Below, piece by piece: positions 51,560 to 63,820 of a stretch of 64,000 nucleotides of DNA (position 1 is its first letter; each line of letters opens with the position of its first letter). This stretch comes from Cyprinodon diabolis (lineage: Eukaryota > Chordata > Actinopteri > Cyprinodontiformes > Cyprinodontidae). Location of the stretch: assembly GCA_030533445.1 (NCBI GenBank), contig CM060069.1, positions 30,388,837 through 30,452,836 of the forward strand. The letters run 5' to 3'. The notes beneath the pieces are model-generated. The model did not search any database. It saw only the letters and a list, made by a program, of their open reading frames with translations, and was not told the DNA's origin. Made by a program: the position numbers and the translations under genes.

Positions 51560-51642
51560 GCTGGCACGAGACGCCCCAGACAGATGCACAACTCACTTTG
51601 ATGCTGTGGCCCAGATACGGGGGGAGGCCTTCTTTTTCAAAG
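51560..51642 (+). CDS. mmp17: mmp17 exon: start of hemopexin blade I
   Basis: The 83-bp exon follows TCTCCCAG and precedes GTACAG. It completes a Leu codon and encodes LARDAPDRCTTHFDAVAQIR followed by GEAFFFK and the first base of Gly. DRC holds the hemopexin Cys (residue 199 in the visible chain) that normally forms a disulfide with a Cys in blade IV; the partner lies in an exon outside the window. The FDAV and EAFFFKG wording is the standard start of a hemopexin repeat. Confidence 0.96.
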
Positions 51643-52270
51643 GTACAGAAGCACAAAGGGAGGAATAACAATGCAGAGGGAATAGTACGAAATACAAGGA
51701 TAAGTTATTGGAGAAACAGCAAAGTTAAAGTACATTATAAAGGGAAACGGATGAATATGACTAAGAGCCGAGGTAGTTGTACAGGTCTGATTGAGGATTC
51801 TTAGCCGCTAACAGACTGTAATCCAAAGATTACGTCAGGCTCTTATGGCTGTTCTCTGGAGGACTGACCCTAAGATTCCCACTGACGACAGAAACAAGAG
51901 GCAGATTCAAACTTTCAGCAACGTAAGTGTCAGTGAAGTGTGCTGAATTGTAGTTCTTTTAAAAGACCCTTTTTCATCTCCTGTATTAAGGCTGTCAGAA
52001 CATCTCAATCTAAATGCATCATTGATGCTCACATTTCGTTTTAACTGACAAGAAAAGCCACAAACTGACTCTCCTATGTTTCCATTCTCCTTTTAATTTT
52101 AATAGCTAAAATGGTCTTACAAATATATGGGAGACATATTTAAGACAATTCATACAGTATGCAGTATTTTGGCTTTTGTTTGATTAAGCATGTATTTAAT
52201 GCATATTTTTTTCCAGGAGAGCTTCAAAATGTTTTCTTTTGTTTTTAGAATAAAATAACATATGTTTTTA

Positions 52271-52421
52271 CAGTGTCTTGCAAAAGTAATACAATTGCAA
52301 AATTAAATTCATTTCATTAGAGTTCTATGTGATAGACCCAGATGATTTGCTTATCCAATTATGAAAAGAAGATTAAGTTCAGATTGGATGGGCATGGTTT
52401 GTGAATGGTAATTTTTTAGGA
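52271..52421. mobile_element. End fragment of a Tc1-family element
   Basis: CAGTGTCTTGCAAAAGTAAT is followed by TCTATGTGATAGACC and CAGATTGGATGGGCATGG. This order matches the non-coding end of the Tc1-type family whose transposase relic is at 42770-43530, as I recall its consensus. It is cut off where the LINE relic begins. Confidence 0.5.
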
Positions 52422-53345
52422 CCAGCAGTGTCTTTCGGTCCAGGGCAGCCAAGAGACATGGTCCTTTAAGCCTGTCCTGGGTTGTCCCATGGGCCTCCTC
52501 CCGGTAGGATGGGGCAGGGAGCATCTGATCAAGAAATGTGACCCCCCTCATCTGACTCCTCTTGATGTGGAGGAAAAGGGGCTCTACTCCGGGCTTCTGC
52601 TCTATGGCCGAGCTCCCCACCCACCTCTAAGGGAGTGCCCAACCACCCTGTGGAGAAACCTACTCTTATACTCCTTTCCCCTTGGGAAAAAGAAACAGTT
52701 TAAACCTGGGAAAAATTGGCTTTTACTCTCAGTTTGAACCGCTCACTGACTTATGTTTACCTGGGTCAAGGGTTTTGGTTGGCAACCTGTGTTAAAGTCA
52801 CCTCAGCTCTGATCGGCACGCTGTGGGAACACCAGACCCAGGTTGACCATCTAAATTACGCAATGTATGGGCGTACGCAGATTGAAAGCAGGTTAACCTG
52901 GTTTTTAAAAACCTGGGTTTTCAGTGAGAAAGCAGCTTTATTCGCTTGTATCTGCAATCTTGTTCTTCCATTCATGATCTGGATTTAATAACCAAATATG
53001 TTGGATAGACTGACCAGTAAAATTGAGAGCTTTGCCTTATGGCTCAGCTCTCTTTCTACCACAACAGACCAGTAAATCCTCCACATAATAGCGGCAGCTG
53101 CACCAATCCGTCTATCAATTTCTCACTCCATTCTCCCTGCAATCGGTAACAGGACCCCAAGAAACTTAAACTCCTTCACTTGCATCAGGAACTATCCTTT
53201 AATGTTAAAACTGAAGAGGGTACTTTTATTTTTGCTCAATATTATTATTTGCACTCTGCTGCAAACCACCCAGCTAATGGCTTAGGTCTTGGCAGGAGTC
53301 TGCCAGCAGAACCACGTCACCCACAAGTCCACAAACCAGACATCC
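52422..53345 (-). pseudogene. Reverse-strand LINE ORF relic
   Basis: On the reverse strand, three blocks of a fish non-LTR retrotransposon protein appear in order. First is GDVVLLADS, a decayed FADD-type RT catalytic box, near 53295-53330. Next is a KEFKFLG and EREIDRRIGAA-like segment near 53060-53180. Last is GVEPLFLHIKRSQMRG with YREEAHG near 52480-52590, the C-terminal region. About 340 bases (52700-53040) between blocks do not fit and may be an insertion. The first Asp of the catalytic pair is replaced by Gly, and several frame changes are needed. This is an inactive relic. Confidence 0.7.
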
Positions 53346-53420
53346 CCATGCCATTGACAGCTCCATATATTTAAAATAACCTTTAAAATCAATTAGGTTT
53401 TTTTTGTGAACATCTTTGTT

Positions 53421-53525
53421 GCTCCCGCCTTTCGCCCACAGACAGCTGGGAATAGGCACCAGCACCCCTCGTGACTCCAGCTGGGATAAAGCATGACGGA
53501 AAATGATTGGATGAATCTTTATTGC
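53421..53525 (+). mobile_element. LINE/SINE 3'-tail fragment (CAGCTGGGATAGGC type)
   Basis: CCGCCTTTCGCCCACAGACA, GCTGGGAATAGGCACCAGCA and GGAAAATGATTGGATGA follow the order of a very common teleost repeat tail that ends in a GGATGGATGG-like run. A smaller scrap of the same kind may lie at about 3490-3525. Confidence 0.6.
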
Positions 53526-53756
53526 TTCTCTTATGAAGTTTTTCCTGAAGTTTTTCGCTGACCATTGACAGAAAATAAAAAACAAAGTGAATGCATGTGA
53601 ATGCTTTTGGAACCTACTGTGTGGTCAGCTGAACATTATTAGAAATGTCATCAATAGAGACTGTATTACTATTGCAGTTTTATTGCAAGTAATCTGTATT
53701 TAGGTCTGAGAGAGAAATGGACATTATCACAGCTAAGTTTTCTGTGTCCTCTTCAG

Positions 53757-53909
53757 GAAAGTACTTCTGGCGACTAACAAGGGAAAAGCATCTGGTGTCT
53801 CTACGTCCTGCACAGATCCATCGCTTCTGGAGGGGGCTTCCAACCAACCTGGACAGTGTGGATGCTGTGTATGAGAGGCCAGGGGACCACAAAATTGTCT
53901 TTTTCAAAG
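53757..53909 (+). CDS. mmp17: mmp17 exon: hemopexin blades I-II
   Basis: The 153-bp exon follows CCTCTTCAG and precedes GTAAAT. It completes a Gly codon and encodes GKYFWRLTREKHLVSLRPAQ, then IHRFWRGLPTNLDSVDAVYE and RPGDHKIVFFK. It ends with the first base of Gly. The blade pattern is clear: KYFWRL closes blade I, and DSVDAVYE with KIVFFKG opens blade II. Agreement with mammalian MMP17 is very high here (for example PAQ.HRFWRGLP.NLDSVDAVYER). Confidence 0.97.
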
Positions 53910-54664
53910 GTAAATTTTCAAGATACATATTAGTCTTGTTTTTGGATGAGTAGGTTAATTAATTTGTGATCAATGCAACTATAGAATGCATCTTATTTTT
54001 AAAGGCTGTCATATTATTGACGTCTCTCTAATTTCCTCACTTCATGTTTCACATTCATTTTAGGAACTTTATTGTTTAGTTGCTTATATTATTGTGATGT
54101 AATTGCTCATTCTAGAGTAATTCAGTTACATTAGATCCTTTTACACTTTGGCTCTTTTTTTCTTATGAGTAGCAGTTATTACTAAACAGCTGTTATTGCT
54201 GCTGTTGATGATAACGTTCTTACATGCTTTGAAATAAACATGCTGCTGGTCTCAAGATTCTTTTTCCTCCTTTGACATCTTTCTGTACCCCTTAACCGAG
54301 TTTGTCAAAGTTCCATTTATTTTAAACCTTTAAAATACGAATAATAATTGCTTAGACTATGTTTTTTGTCTTTCTTATTTTGTCTAAATATAAGAATGAA
54401 AGTGTAAGCCACATTTATATTACTGAATAAAAGACACTTTTTAGACAATCAGATCCACATGAAATATAAAATTCAAGTTTTATTAATTTTATCTGATGAT
54501 TTCCACCCACTTACTATCTACTTCAATTTAAGGATTTTTCCTACCATTTTTCATTTGATGTTACTCCACAGGATTAATGATGTCAGTACATTATTAAACT
54601 ACTAAAATGTGGGAGAAAACAGGTGAAGACCGTAACCCTAATCTTCTGTTTTTGCTGTCTTTAG
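53910..54664 (+). other. mmp17: mmp17 intron, 755 bp
   Basis: Short intron from GTAAAT to TGTCTTTAG. It is AT-rich and shows no recognisable element. Confidence 0.9.
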
Positions 54665-54922
54665 GGTTGAAATACTGGGTGTTTAAAGACAATATTGTAG
54701 AGGAGGGTTACCCGCGCCCAATCAGTGACTTCGGCCTGCCTATGGAGGGTGTGGACGCTGCTTTCGTTTGGCTTCACAATGAAAAAACCTACTTCTTTAA
54801 AGACAAAGAGTACTGGCGTTATGATGACCACCTAAGACGCATGGACCTGGGCTATCCTAAAGAAAGCACCCTCTGGAAAGGGTTGCCATCACAACTTGAT
54901 GATGTCATGAGGTGGTCTGACG
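54665..54922 (+). CDS. mmp17: mmp17 exon: hemopexin blades II-IV (start)
   Basis: The 258-bp exon follows TGTCTTTAG and ends GACG before GTGAGT. It encodes [20 protein letters not shown], then [57 protein letters not shown] and [10 protein letters not shown]. These are the end of blade II, all of blade III and the start of blade IV, matching MMP17. The next exon should supply the YFFRG-type end of blade IV with its Cys, and then the stem and GPI signal. I did not find it before base 64000. The donor is followed after only 19 bases by a long GATA array. Confidence 0.97.
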
Positions 54923-54941
54923 GTGAGTAACATTGAATGCT

Positions 54942-55116
<175 letters not shown>

Positions 55117-55813
55117 GTTCACAGTTGTTTTAGTTTCAGTTTCTTTACATCTGCAACCAGTAGCCACTTTAAAATCTTCAATGATATGCTTCTCAACTGT
55201 TCTTTAAAAGTCTGTTTAAAAAATAAATCAAGAAAATATTAGTTTCAAACCACTGTTTGTGATAGGAACACAGCTCTCATTAGAATAAGCCGCTCCTTAG
55301 GATATTTTTAGCATTTATGCACTTTTATTTACCTTAATTTCGATTTACATGAGTCCTTGGAAAAGCTGCGGTTTGCAGATTAGATGTGTTTGTTTATTGA
55401 GTTCTGCTGTTTGTAAAGTGTGTCAAAAGAGTTTATTTTTCCATCAATTTGTGTTTTTTCTCTGCCAACACTCTGCTTCACATTTCCAGTGTCAAACATT
55501 TTCAAACCTTGGAGCTGGCCCAATATAATAACAATGTGCAGCTCCACTGTACCAAGGTCACAATGACTGCCTCCATCAGAGCATGATACTTACAGTTATC
55601 TGACCCCAGGAAAATAAGAACTGTAAAATGGTTCAGAACATTTTTACCTAGAATTGGGACCTGTTTTATCCTGTTTATAGGTTTATAGGTTGATATTTTG
55701 GGATCTGGGATGTGCTCACAATGTGGTGTGATCTAAAACAACCTCCAAAAATACCAGCTAATGAGATTTTTTATTTCCCAGGTCACACATCTAGTGTTGA
55801 GGTTAACCTGTCC

Positions 55814-57105
55814 CAGTGATGGGACTAACGGCGTTGAAAGTAACGGCGTTAGTTGTTTTAGTAACGAGTAATCTAACTAATTACTTTGACTGTAACTATA
55901 ACGCAGTTACCATTGCAGACACCCCGTTACTGCGCGTTACTCAGGTCGCACAATGAACCTTTTTTCATGATAGGACTCGTGCGCAGCTGCGTGAAGCTGA
56001 CACCCCACCCACATCAAAAAACTCTGCAAATAGACTGAATGGTTAGTGCAACGTTAGTGCAGATTTGTGCAGAAAAAATATTGCTTGTGCTAATTTTGTT
56101 TAAGAGATATTAAAGATTATTTTTTAGGTCATCCAGAGGTGCGCGCCTTGTCATGAGAGAGGGGAGGAGGAGAATGGCTGATGTATAGTGAGATTCCGTC
56201 TGTCAGTTGGGTAGGTGGGTGTTTCCGCTGGCGGGTGTTAACGTACATCACACACAGAGAGATGGAGAGTGAGGATGACTCCAGCAGCAAAACAGCGTTT
56301 TCCTGATGGAAATACAGGTGTTACGTCGAGCTGTGTTTCTCCATCAGATACGGTTTCCTCTGCATCTCCGCACAGCACAGGCGGCACGAGTCACCGCGCA
56401 AGCGACAGGAAACGCGCATGCTCTCTAAAGGCGCGCACCAGTCGCCCTGTGCTCGCGCCACAGGAGAACTATGGAGAGCGATCAAATCATAGCCTATATG
56501 GAGAAAGGGAGAAATCTGGATGGATGGATGGATGGATGGATGGATGGATGGATGGATGGATGGATGGATGGATGGATGGATACTCTGCCTTCTCAACCTA
56601 ATGTATTTTTTATTTTAAACATTATTTGATGGCCTTTGTGGCAGGGATGGAGATCCATATTTTATGTCACACACAGAGTATACATCTAGATAGATAGATG
56701 TTACAGTATCTATAACAACCCAAACACACAGGATTTCAGAATTAGACATCCCCAGTTATTAATTTCATATACTCACCAGATCTGAATGCCCTGTTAAAAA
56801 ACTTCACATCGCGTTCCCCCCTGATGTCATTTACTTTGAGTTACAAGAAATGCAAAACTCTCTGCAGGTTCTTGTCTTTGTCGTCCGCTCTATCCAGCTG
56901 GCTTTAGAAACACACCGCAAGAAGGTGGGGGCTGGGTGGTGAGGGGTACGGGGGCGAGAAACGCAAAAGTAACGCAATAGTTACTTTTACTAGTAACTAG
57001 TTACTTTTATTGTGGAGTAACTCAGTTAGTAACTCAGTTACTTTTTGGGAGAAGTAACTAGTAACTATAACTAATTACTTTTTCAAAGTAACGTGCCCAA
57101 CACTG
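55814..57105 (+). mobile_element. hAT-type element, 1,292 bp, perfect 8-bp target duplication
   Basis: The ends are CAGTGATGGGACTAACGGCG and, reversed, CAGTGTTGGGCACGTTACTT; ACCTGTCC flanks both sides exactly (55806-55813 and 57106-57113). Subterminal regions are packed with AGTAACT/AGTTACT motifs, typical transposase-binding repeats. Near 56261-56320 a short frame starting ATG GAG AGT reads through KTAFS, a stop codon, then WKYR, a wording I know from the N-terminus of fish hAT transposases, so it is a deletion derivative of an autonomous copy. A TGGA microsatellite has grown inside. Confidence 0.9.
56517..56581. repeat. (TGGA)n microsatellite inside the hAT element
   Basis: About 16 pure units of TGGA/ATGG. 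The open frame through it (repeated WMDG) is an effect of the repeat. Confidence 0.95.
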
Positions 57106-59697
57106 ACCTGTCCATAGGACATGTGCATACAACAAAGCCTGTAAGGTGTTTAGTGAGCTGTGATCTCTGGACTGACCTTGTGTATTCTAAGGTCTCATAT
57201 GAATGTAACAGTTTGTTAGTGAAAAAGAGACAGAGAGAAGTCCAGTCAGTTGCACAGCTGTCATTACCGCCACACAGTCTGGAGGGTAAACCTGCATGCA
57301 TAAATGCAAATCGACAGATCATGAGGCCTCGGAACTGGAGCCACATCAAAGCTTTTTGTCGGTTTGTTTCTCCATATCTTGATGAAAAGAGAGAAAACTG
57401 AGTGACAAAAAGGAGACAAAGGAGAGGGATTGAGAAACAGAGCAGGAGATGAAATAGCATTCTTATTGATAAAATAAAAGAATGCTGGTATGAAAAGCTG
57501 AACAGTAGTTTAATCTTTATACACTTCAACGAAACCCTGAAAGCAATGGGCATAAAAGAAGGGGTATTAGGAGGAGAGATTGTCTTCACTAAGACAGCAA
57601 ACATCTCATGGGAGCAGATTAAAGCACTTAAATAAAGTTTATTATTTTTTGTGCTTTGCACAATGCAATCACTCATTTGTTTGTCAGAGTGTAAAATCCA
57701 GTGGTGGCTTGATTTACAGAAGTTAGGGGCTGCTGGAGTGTATTCATTCAGTGTGGAGAGACATCAACAGGAAATCCAGAAAAAAATGTTGTTTTAAATG
57801 GTTCCCTTCCACAAGCCAAGACTGGGGGGGATTTTTCGATCAAACAATTCAATGTCCCATTTTTTTTATATTATTATTTATTATTACCGGTATATATATC
57901 AACATCATCGTCAGGCCACCGCTTCCTAAAGGAACACGACTGCATTTATTCCCCTCTTGCTAAACTTCTGAAAAGACTTTGATTAGCAAACCTGATCTTA
58001 ATTTTTCTCCACATAAGTTTAAAAGGAAAAGAAAAAAGTTATATTTTCCATAGGAGAAAGAAGCTTTGTAATTCATCTAAGTAGTGTACCTACTTTTTGA
58101 TTATGTGTTTATCGGTTATTTCAAAAGTTTTATTTTGTTGCATTTGAAGAGTAAAAAGAGAGCAGAATAGAGTCAATCAAAGAAAACATTTGCCAAATCT
58201 AACCTTTGGTTTGATTGGTGGGTCTCATCTTGTTTAAATTAATGGATAGATTAATAAAATCTTCAGATCATAACTGATCTGTAAGAGTCAGGATTGTGGT
58301 GTCAAATATCTCTTTTCCTTAAATGTATTTTTTCTTTAGAATTTTAATTTAATACTTCTGAATTAGGATAAACCTTCTTCTGAATCTTAATGTTCTTTTC
58401 TCAGAAGCAAATATTATTACCTTTAATGCAGAAGCATAATTTTAAATTCATCCCTTTGCATAAACTAACACAGCATGCCAAGTTAAATATTTATTGATGA
58501 AGCACAAAAAAAAAGTCAAATAAAAGAATTAAAGTTCTTCCTTTCAGCTTGCATAAACATTCCAACATCTGCAGGACGTTAGCTGTCATTCCGGTATGAT
58601 TCTCCCCATCCCTCTCTTCAAATGTGGATCGTTTGTTGAAACTACTGCTTGGATTATTGATGTGATGCTGACTGCCACTGACTTTCTTTGCTGTTGTTTT
58701 TATAATGACAGTGATTTCAACACAGTTTGTGCCATTAATTGTTCCATTATTCTCTGTGATGCTGTGCTGAAAAAGATTGGGCTTGTTTTGGCGATTTTTG
58801 TAAAAGCAGTAAAAATCTGTTTGCAAAAGCAGGTAGAAAAGTCAAAAAAGAAAACATCTAATTTAGTAAATATTTATGCTGTCATCTCAGTGTGAAGAAT
58901 TATCCTTGTAATTATCAGGAATTGCAGTGATAAAAAAAAAAAACTTTTGATTTTGTATTCTGCTTGTAAGAATGACAGATGTGAAATATAAAAAAATAAT
59001 TTTTGAATTTAAGTGCTTTAATATTGGTGTTTTGCTTTGATATGGTGGAATATTTGTATATAGAAATCTAACTCATGTATTCCATGAAAAATATTTGTAT
59101 TTTTTATCATTTATTGTCAATATTAGAGGCTACTTCTAAACTTATTTAAAGTTGTTTTAGGTACTTTGAGAGGATTAAAACACTTGTTACTTATACAGAC
59201 TGGTATTAGTTTAATACCTGTAACCTTGCTGTTTTCTTAGTTTAATTCTTTTTAATTAAAAACAGATATTCCACTGTTGTGATTTTGCAAGAGAACATTT
59301 ATGTGGAATTGAGATTTTAGGAAGAGAAAAATTAAAGGGATACACAAATTAAATAATCTTTTTGAAAATGAGATAGAAAGCTGTTTTTTTTTTTTATTAT
59401 ATACTGACATCCAATATTTTATAGACAGCCAGGAGTTACAACTTGTTTATAAGGAAGAGAGAGATCAATTACAATTAAGGGGACAGTAGTCTTTATTAAG
59501 TTTATCAGAGTAAAGGGAGGAGCTGCTGATCAATAGAAGCTCAGTTTTCACAAGGACAATGCTTTGAGAAGCTGCCAAAAGGCTATTTTTTTGAGTAGAA
59601 TCAATGTTAATTGAGTGCTACTATAAATTCAGATGATAATACGTTTGAGCAAAGGCAGCGATGTATTCAGCTTAGTTTAAATGATTAAGGAGTAATC

Positions 59698-59716
59698 GAA
59701 TGAATGAATGAATGAT
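59698..59716. repeat. Short (GAAT)n repeat
   Basis: CGAATGAATGAATGAATGAT: four units, minor. Confidence 0.7.
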
Positions 59717-62700
59717 TCATTAAAAGTTGTCTTAGCTTTAAACTGTAACTGTTCTCTCTAATAAAAGGGGGTAATGTGTCTGAAATGGATCGTTCTGAAG
59801 CAGAAAAGTTGCTGTTAAGAATATTACATCTGACATTTATATAGGCCATCCAGCAAGACTTCACTTTTAGTTACAGTGAAAAAGGGTGAAGTACATCCAA
59901 AAGTTTGATGTTCTCAGTAGAGAACTATTGAATAATTCTGCCACCAGTGCAGAGCTTGCTCAGGGCAAGGCAGGGTGACTGATATAGAGCATTTCAGGTT
60001 TCAAGGTTTCATTTACTTTATTACTTTTACTTTTTTCACCTTACTTTGAGTTGCCTTTGGTGTCTGAGTTGAGCTGGTTGCCGGTCGCTTCTGAGTATCC
60101 ACAAAATCCATCTTGAATATAACGATTTGATTGTTTGCTAGGTTGGAACCATTCAACAAGGAATTGGGTTAGGAATTAAATTACATTGAAGTTAAGACTT
60201 CAAACAGCTAATTTCTCCTTCCTCTTCAAATTGAGACTCAATAGGAACCAGAATTGATGAGAGGAACCGGGATTGTTCAATTTCCAACTATGCCCAGCTC
60301 AAGTTAACACCAAATATAGATTCTTCAAAATAAATGTCACTAATTAGAATATAAGAGCCTAACTCATTAATTTTTTACAAACCTTTTTCATAGTGCCGGG
60401 ACTCTAATGCGATTAAATAACTTGAAACATTTTAACCTGTTTAAAAAAAATCTATGCAATTACGTATTTGCATTTCCAAAGCGGACAACTTTTCCACCTG
60501 CTGTTTCTTGTACACGTAAGAACCAGAGACGGATGCAGAGCAGCATCACAGGCGTTGGTCCACTGAGGGTATTCAAGCTTAAAATCCACAGCTCGAACCG
60601 AAGACCTTTAAATCTGTATGGACAACTAATCTACAGCCTTATTGTGTTTGCAGTCGCCTTAATAAGTGCACTAATTGCACTAAAGCCTCCATATGGAATA
60701 GGAATTGTTAAGCTCCTAAAGGAAAGGTAATATGCTAATCCTTGTTTTTATTTATTTATATATATATTATATATTATTGTAATTAGTGGAGAGGAATCGT
60801 GCTATAGTTAATGTTCATTTTGGCAGAAAGTGTTTTAAAGAGATTGTGTAAAATATGAGGTGTTTCTTAATAAAGGTACATGAAAATATATTCGTATGCT
60901 GTAGGAATTTGCTATTAAGAAAAAAAATCTTTTAAAGAAGAAGATTTTACATTTGAGGGTAACGGAATTTCAAAAGGGTGACCCTCCATGTGTTTGTACT
61001 CCTTTTTCTTTAGAATCAAAACCCTTGAGAAATACGGGCATGTTTACAAGCAAATATATTAGTTTCTCACCATTTTTGAGGTAGCTGCATTTTCATTATG
61101 TTTGTATGTAATGCAGAGAGAAATGGATGTCACGGATGGTCCTCGGAGCTATAAAAGGACCCATATCCATCATAAAGAAGTCTTTATGCTAAACAGTAGG
61201 GTTAATGTGAGGTCACTAATTTCCATGCATATTTTAATGCAGTCACGGATATGTGAGGGAAGGCAGTAGAAATACTGAAAACAAAGCAGTGATTCAGTAA
61301 AACAGTTGTTAGTTTCTGATTATTTTACATTTAATGTTGTAAGGCATATTAAAAGACACCCACACCTTAGCATGTTCAAATAGCAACAAGCTACTTTTTT
61401 TTTTAAAAGGGATTGTTGAAGATTTTCCCACATTTTTTAAAAGACCCACCCTCTCCACTTTAAAAAAAATGCACATGCACAACCCTGTACCCACTCCCAA
61501 GAGGGAGCGCATATTAAACGCATGTGAGAGCGTGCACAAGCCCATTTCTTAAAAGTTGCTGTTTGCATATATATCACAAGCCTACTTTCCGAAAGAAGAT
61601 TTGCAGTTTTTCCACTATGTCAGACTCACCACCGGTAAGTGAAAATGGGGACGAGCACGTAGGATGGCCTTATGTAAACATATCATCAGACTGATTCACA
61701 ATTAGGAGGACCTCTTATTTTAATGATCCACCCAGAAAAACAACATCCTCCACTATACCTTTAGGTATTAGAGGTGATTCACAATAACTTTGCTTCCCTG
61801 CAACTCTTTGTCCTTATAGTCATCTTTTGTGCTAATGGCAAGCCCACATCCCTTTGTGGCCCATGTGAAGCAGAAGCAGTTGTTGTCATGGAAATATGCT
61901 AATTTAACAACATTTTGCATTAAAGAAAACAACACTATGCTTGGCAAAACTCTGCTTTAAACTGAGAGTTTAAAGCCTACTGCTGCTTATGCAAAAAAAA
62001 CAAAAACATAAATCTTGGAAAGCTGAGTTAACCTGTGGTGGAGTCACATTTAAATAGCTTTTTACTGCCGTGAATAGGCTAAGATAGATGACAGCTATCA
62101 GTCAGTTATTTTTCTATGACCACAGCCCAGCATTAGCAATGCTACCTCAACACATGCCTCAGAGATACAACGGCTCATGATGGCAACTATATTGGTATCT
62201 GTGTTACTTGTGGGTCAGAGCCTGTGGATGTTCTTTGGATTCTCCACATGTGACTTTACACCCATTATGAATCCCAAATCAGATGACTTATAGTCATATA
62301 GACTGGAAAAGATAAAACAGCTTTGAAATAGCAGACTTAATCAGGATAGAATTCAACACTGACTGGACCATGCTTGACTGGTCCAGTCAGTGACTGGACC
62401 ATTCTTGCACATTTTGATGGAGTAGTCAGGACAGTGCATTAGAAACAGTGCAGCCTCTGTACGTCATCCTGTTGGATCTGTCCAAATTATAACTTCATTT
62501 GTCGAAGATGCACAACAGGTTCCTGGCAGAAACTACTGAGTTTGTGAGTGCCCTCACTGTAGAATTACAGAGCGCTGGCTGATTGTGAAAGCTGCACCTC
62601 TGGCTCATGGCTTGATCCTCAAGTGACCCGAATAGAGATTATCAGACTTTGCATTTCCCTTTCCTTCCCCACTACTTTAATTCCTATCGATCATTGCCAG

Positions 62701-63330
62701 TCAAAGCAGATTGGTCAAGCTCGTACAGAAATGGCAGATAATAACTGATATACTTTCTGTGACTAAAAAATAACTTTTAAAATGTTTTTGGGAGAAAATG
62801 TAGATTTGTTAAACTCCAACATCTGCTCAGTTTGTCAGGATTACGTTGAATAAAACATTTTTAAAAGTTGCTTTTTTTTCTGAGACCTTATGTCCTAAAA
62901 TGTATACTGTACATTAAAGTATGTAAATGTTGTGTTTTGGCAAACCTACTTACAGCAACACTTTCTGTATTTGGTTAATTAAGCACCCAAGTAGCACCTG
63001 TTGGGTCATAACATCAGATTCAGTACTTAAAGAAAAGAGAAAAAATAAAGACAAAGATAAAGTTACATTCAAGATTCTGTTATTTTGAAAACCAAAATAA
63101 ATGTTACACAAAAGCAACGATATTGTTGCATACTGCTCCCATATTTTGACGTCTGCTGTGTTTTTATTCATCCGTTTAGCACTTTGGTTCAGGTACGGGT
63201 TTGGTTCTATAAGTAAAGTTTGATTTGCAATTGCTCTATAATATTATACTGTTATACAGAATTAACAAATAATTGAAGATTTTAGTCTCTATAACTATTG
63301 ACTTAGTTTATTGCATCTTTTCATCTTGTA

Positions 63331-63492
63331 GCTGGTTGCCTGTTTAATCCCCACTCCATTTCAGTCGTTGTGTCTATCAGTAAGGCCCTTCAAGCCTTTG
63401 TCTGCAGTTGGTGCTTAGATGGCCTGGTGGCGTTGATTGCATAGCAGCCTTGTTTCTGTTAGTGTGCTCCAGGGCAGCTTTGGCTACAATGT
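63331..63492 (+). mobile_element. 5' part of a tRNA-derived SINE, truncated
   Basis: TAGCTGGTTGCCTGTTTAAT followed by AGTAAGGCCCTTCAAGCC and CTCCAGGGCAGCTTTGGCTA has the layout of a teleost tRNA SINE, with a B-box-like GGTTGCCTGTTTAATCC. It stops where a reversed SINE starts at about 63497. Confidence 0.5.
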
Positions 63493-63496
63493 CAAT

Positions 63497-63820
63497 GGTA
63501 AATGGCCTGTACTTATATAGTGCTCTTTAAAGTCAGGAGACTTCACCAAAGTGCTTTACACTACATTCAGTCATTCACCCATTTACATACACTCACACAC
63601 TGATGATGGCAAGCCACATTGTAGCCACAGCTGCCCTGGGGCTCACTGACAGAAGCAGGGCTGCAATACACTGGCACCACCGGGCCCTCTAACCACCGAC
63701 ATTAGGCAGTGCAGGTGAAGTGTCTTTTCCAAGGACACATAACACTGAAATCCGGAGCTGGGGCTTGAACCGCCAACCCACCGGTTGCACAACTCCTGCA
63801 CCTGACACTACTGTCGCCCC
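63497..63820 (-). mobile_element. tRNA-derived SINE, reverse orientation
   Basis: On the reverse strand this begins with a tRNA-like head (GGTTGGCGGTTCAAGCCCC as B box) and ends with the GCACTATATAAGTACAGGCC tail, paralleling 15740-15993. It lies directly beside a same-type SINE head in the opposite direction, making a head-to-tail mixture at 63331-63820. Confidence 0.7.

Larger units (their letters stand above)
51643..53756 (+). other. mmp17: mmp17 intron, 2.1 kb, largely LINE and Tc1 debris
   Basis: Runs from GTACAG to CCTCTTCAG. It holds a Tc1-type end fragment (52271-52421), a reverse LINE relic (52422-53345) and a LINE/SINE tail fragment (53421-53525). 51650-52270 and 53530-53750 show nothing I can name. 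Confidence 0.8.

Noticed and set aside
56269..56601. 110-codon frame with repeated WMDG
   Set aside because: It runs through the TGGA microsatellite and the inside of a hAT element; it has no coding meaning.
60407..60730. 107-codon frame with a hydrophobic segment
   Set aside because: The hydrophobic run LIYSLIVFAVALISALIAL could be a membrane helix, but there is no family resemblance and no supporting signals.
62369..62404. Repeated CTGGACCA/TGGTCCAG motifs
   Set aside because: A local 10-bp inverted and direct repeat only; too short to be called an element.
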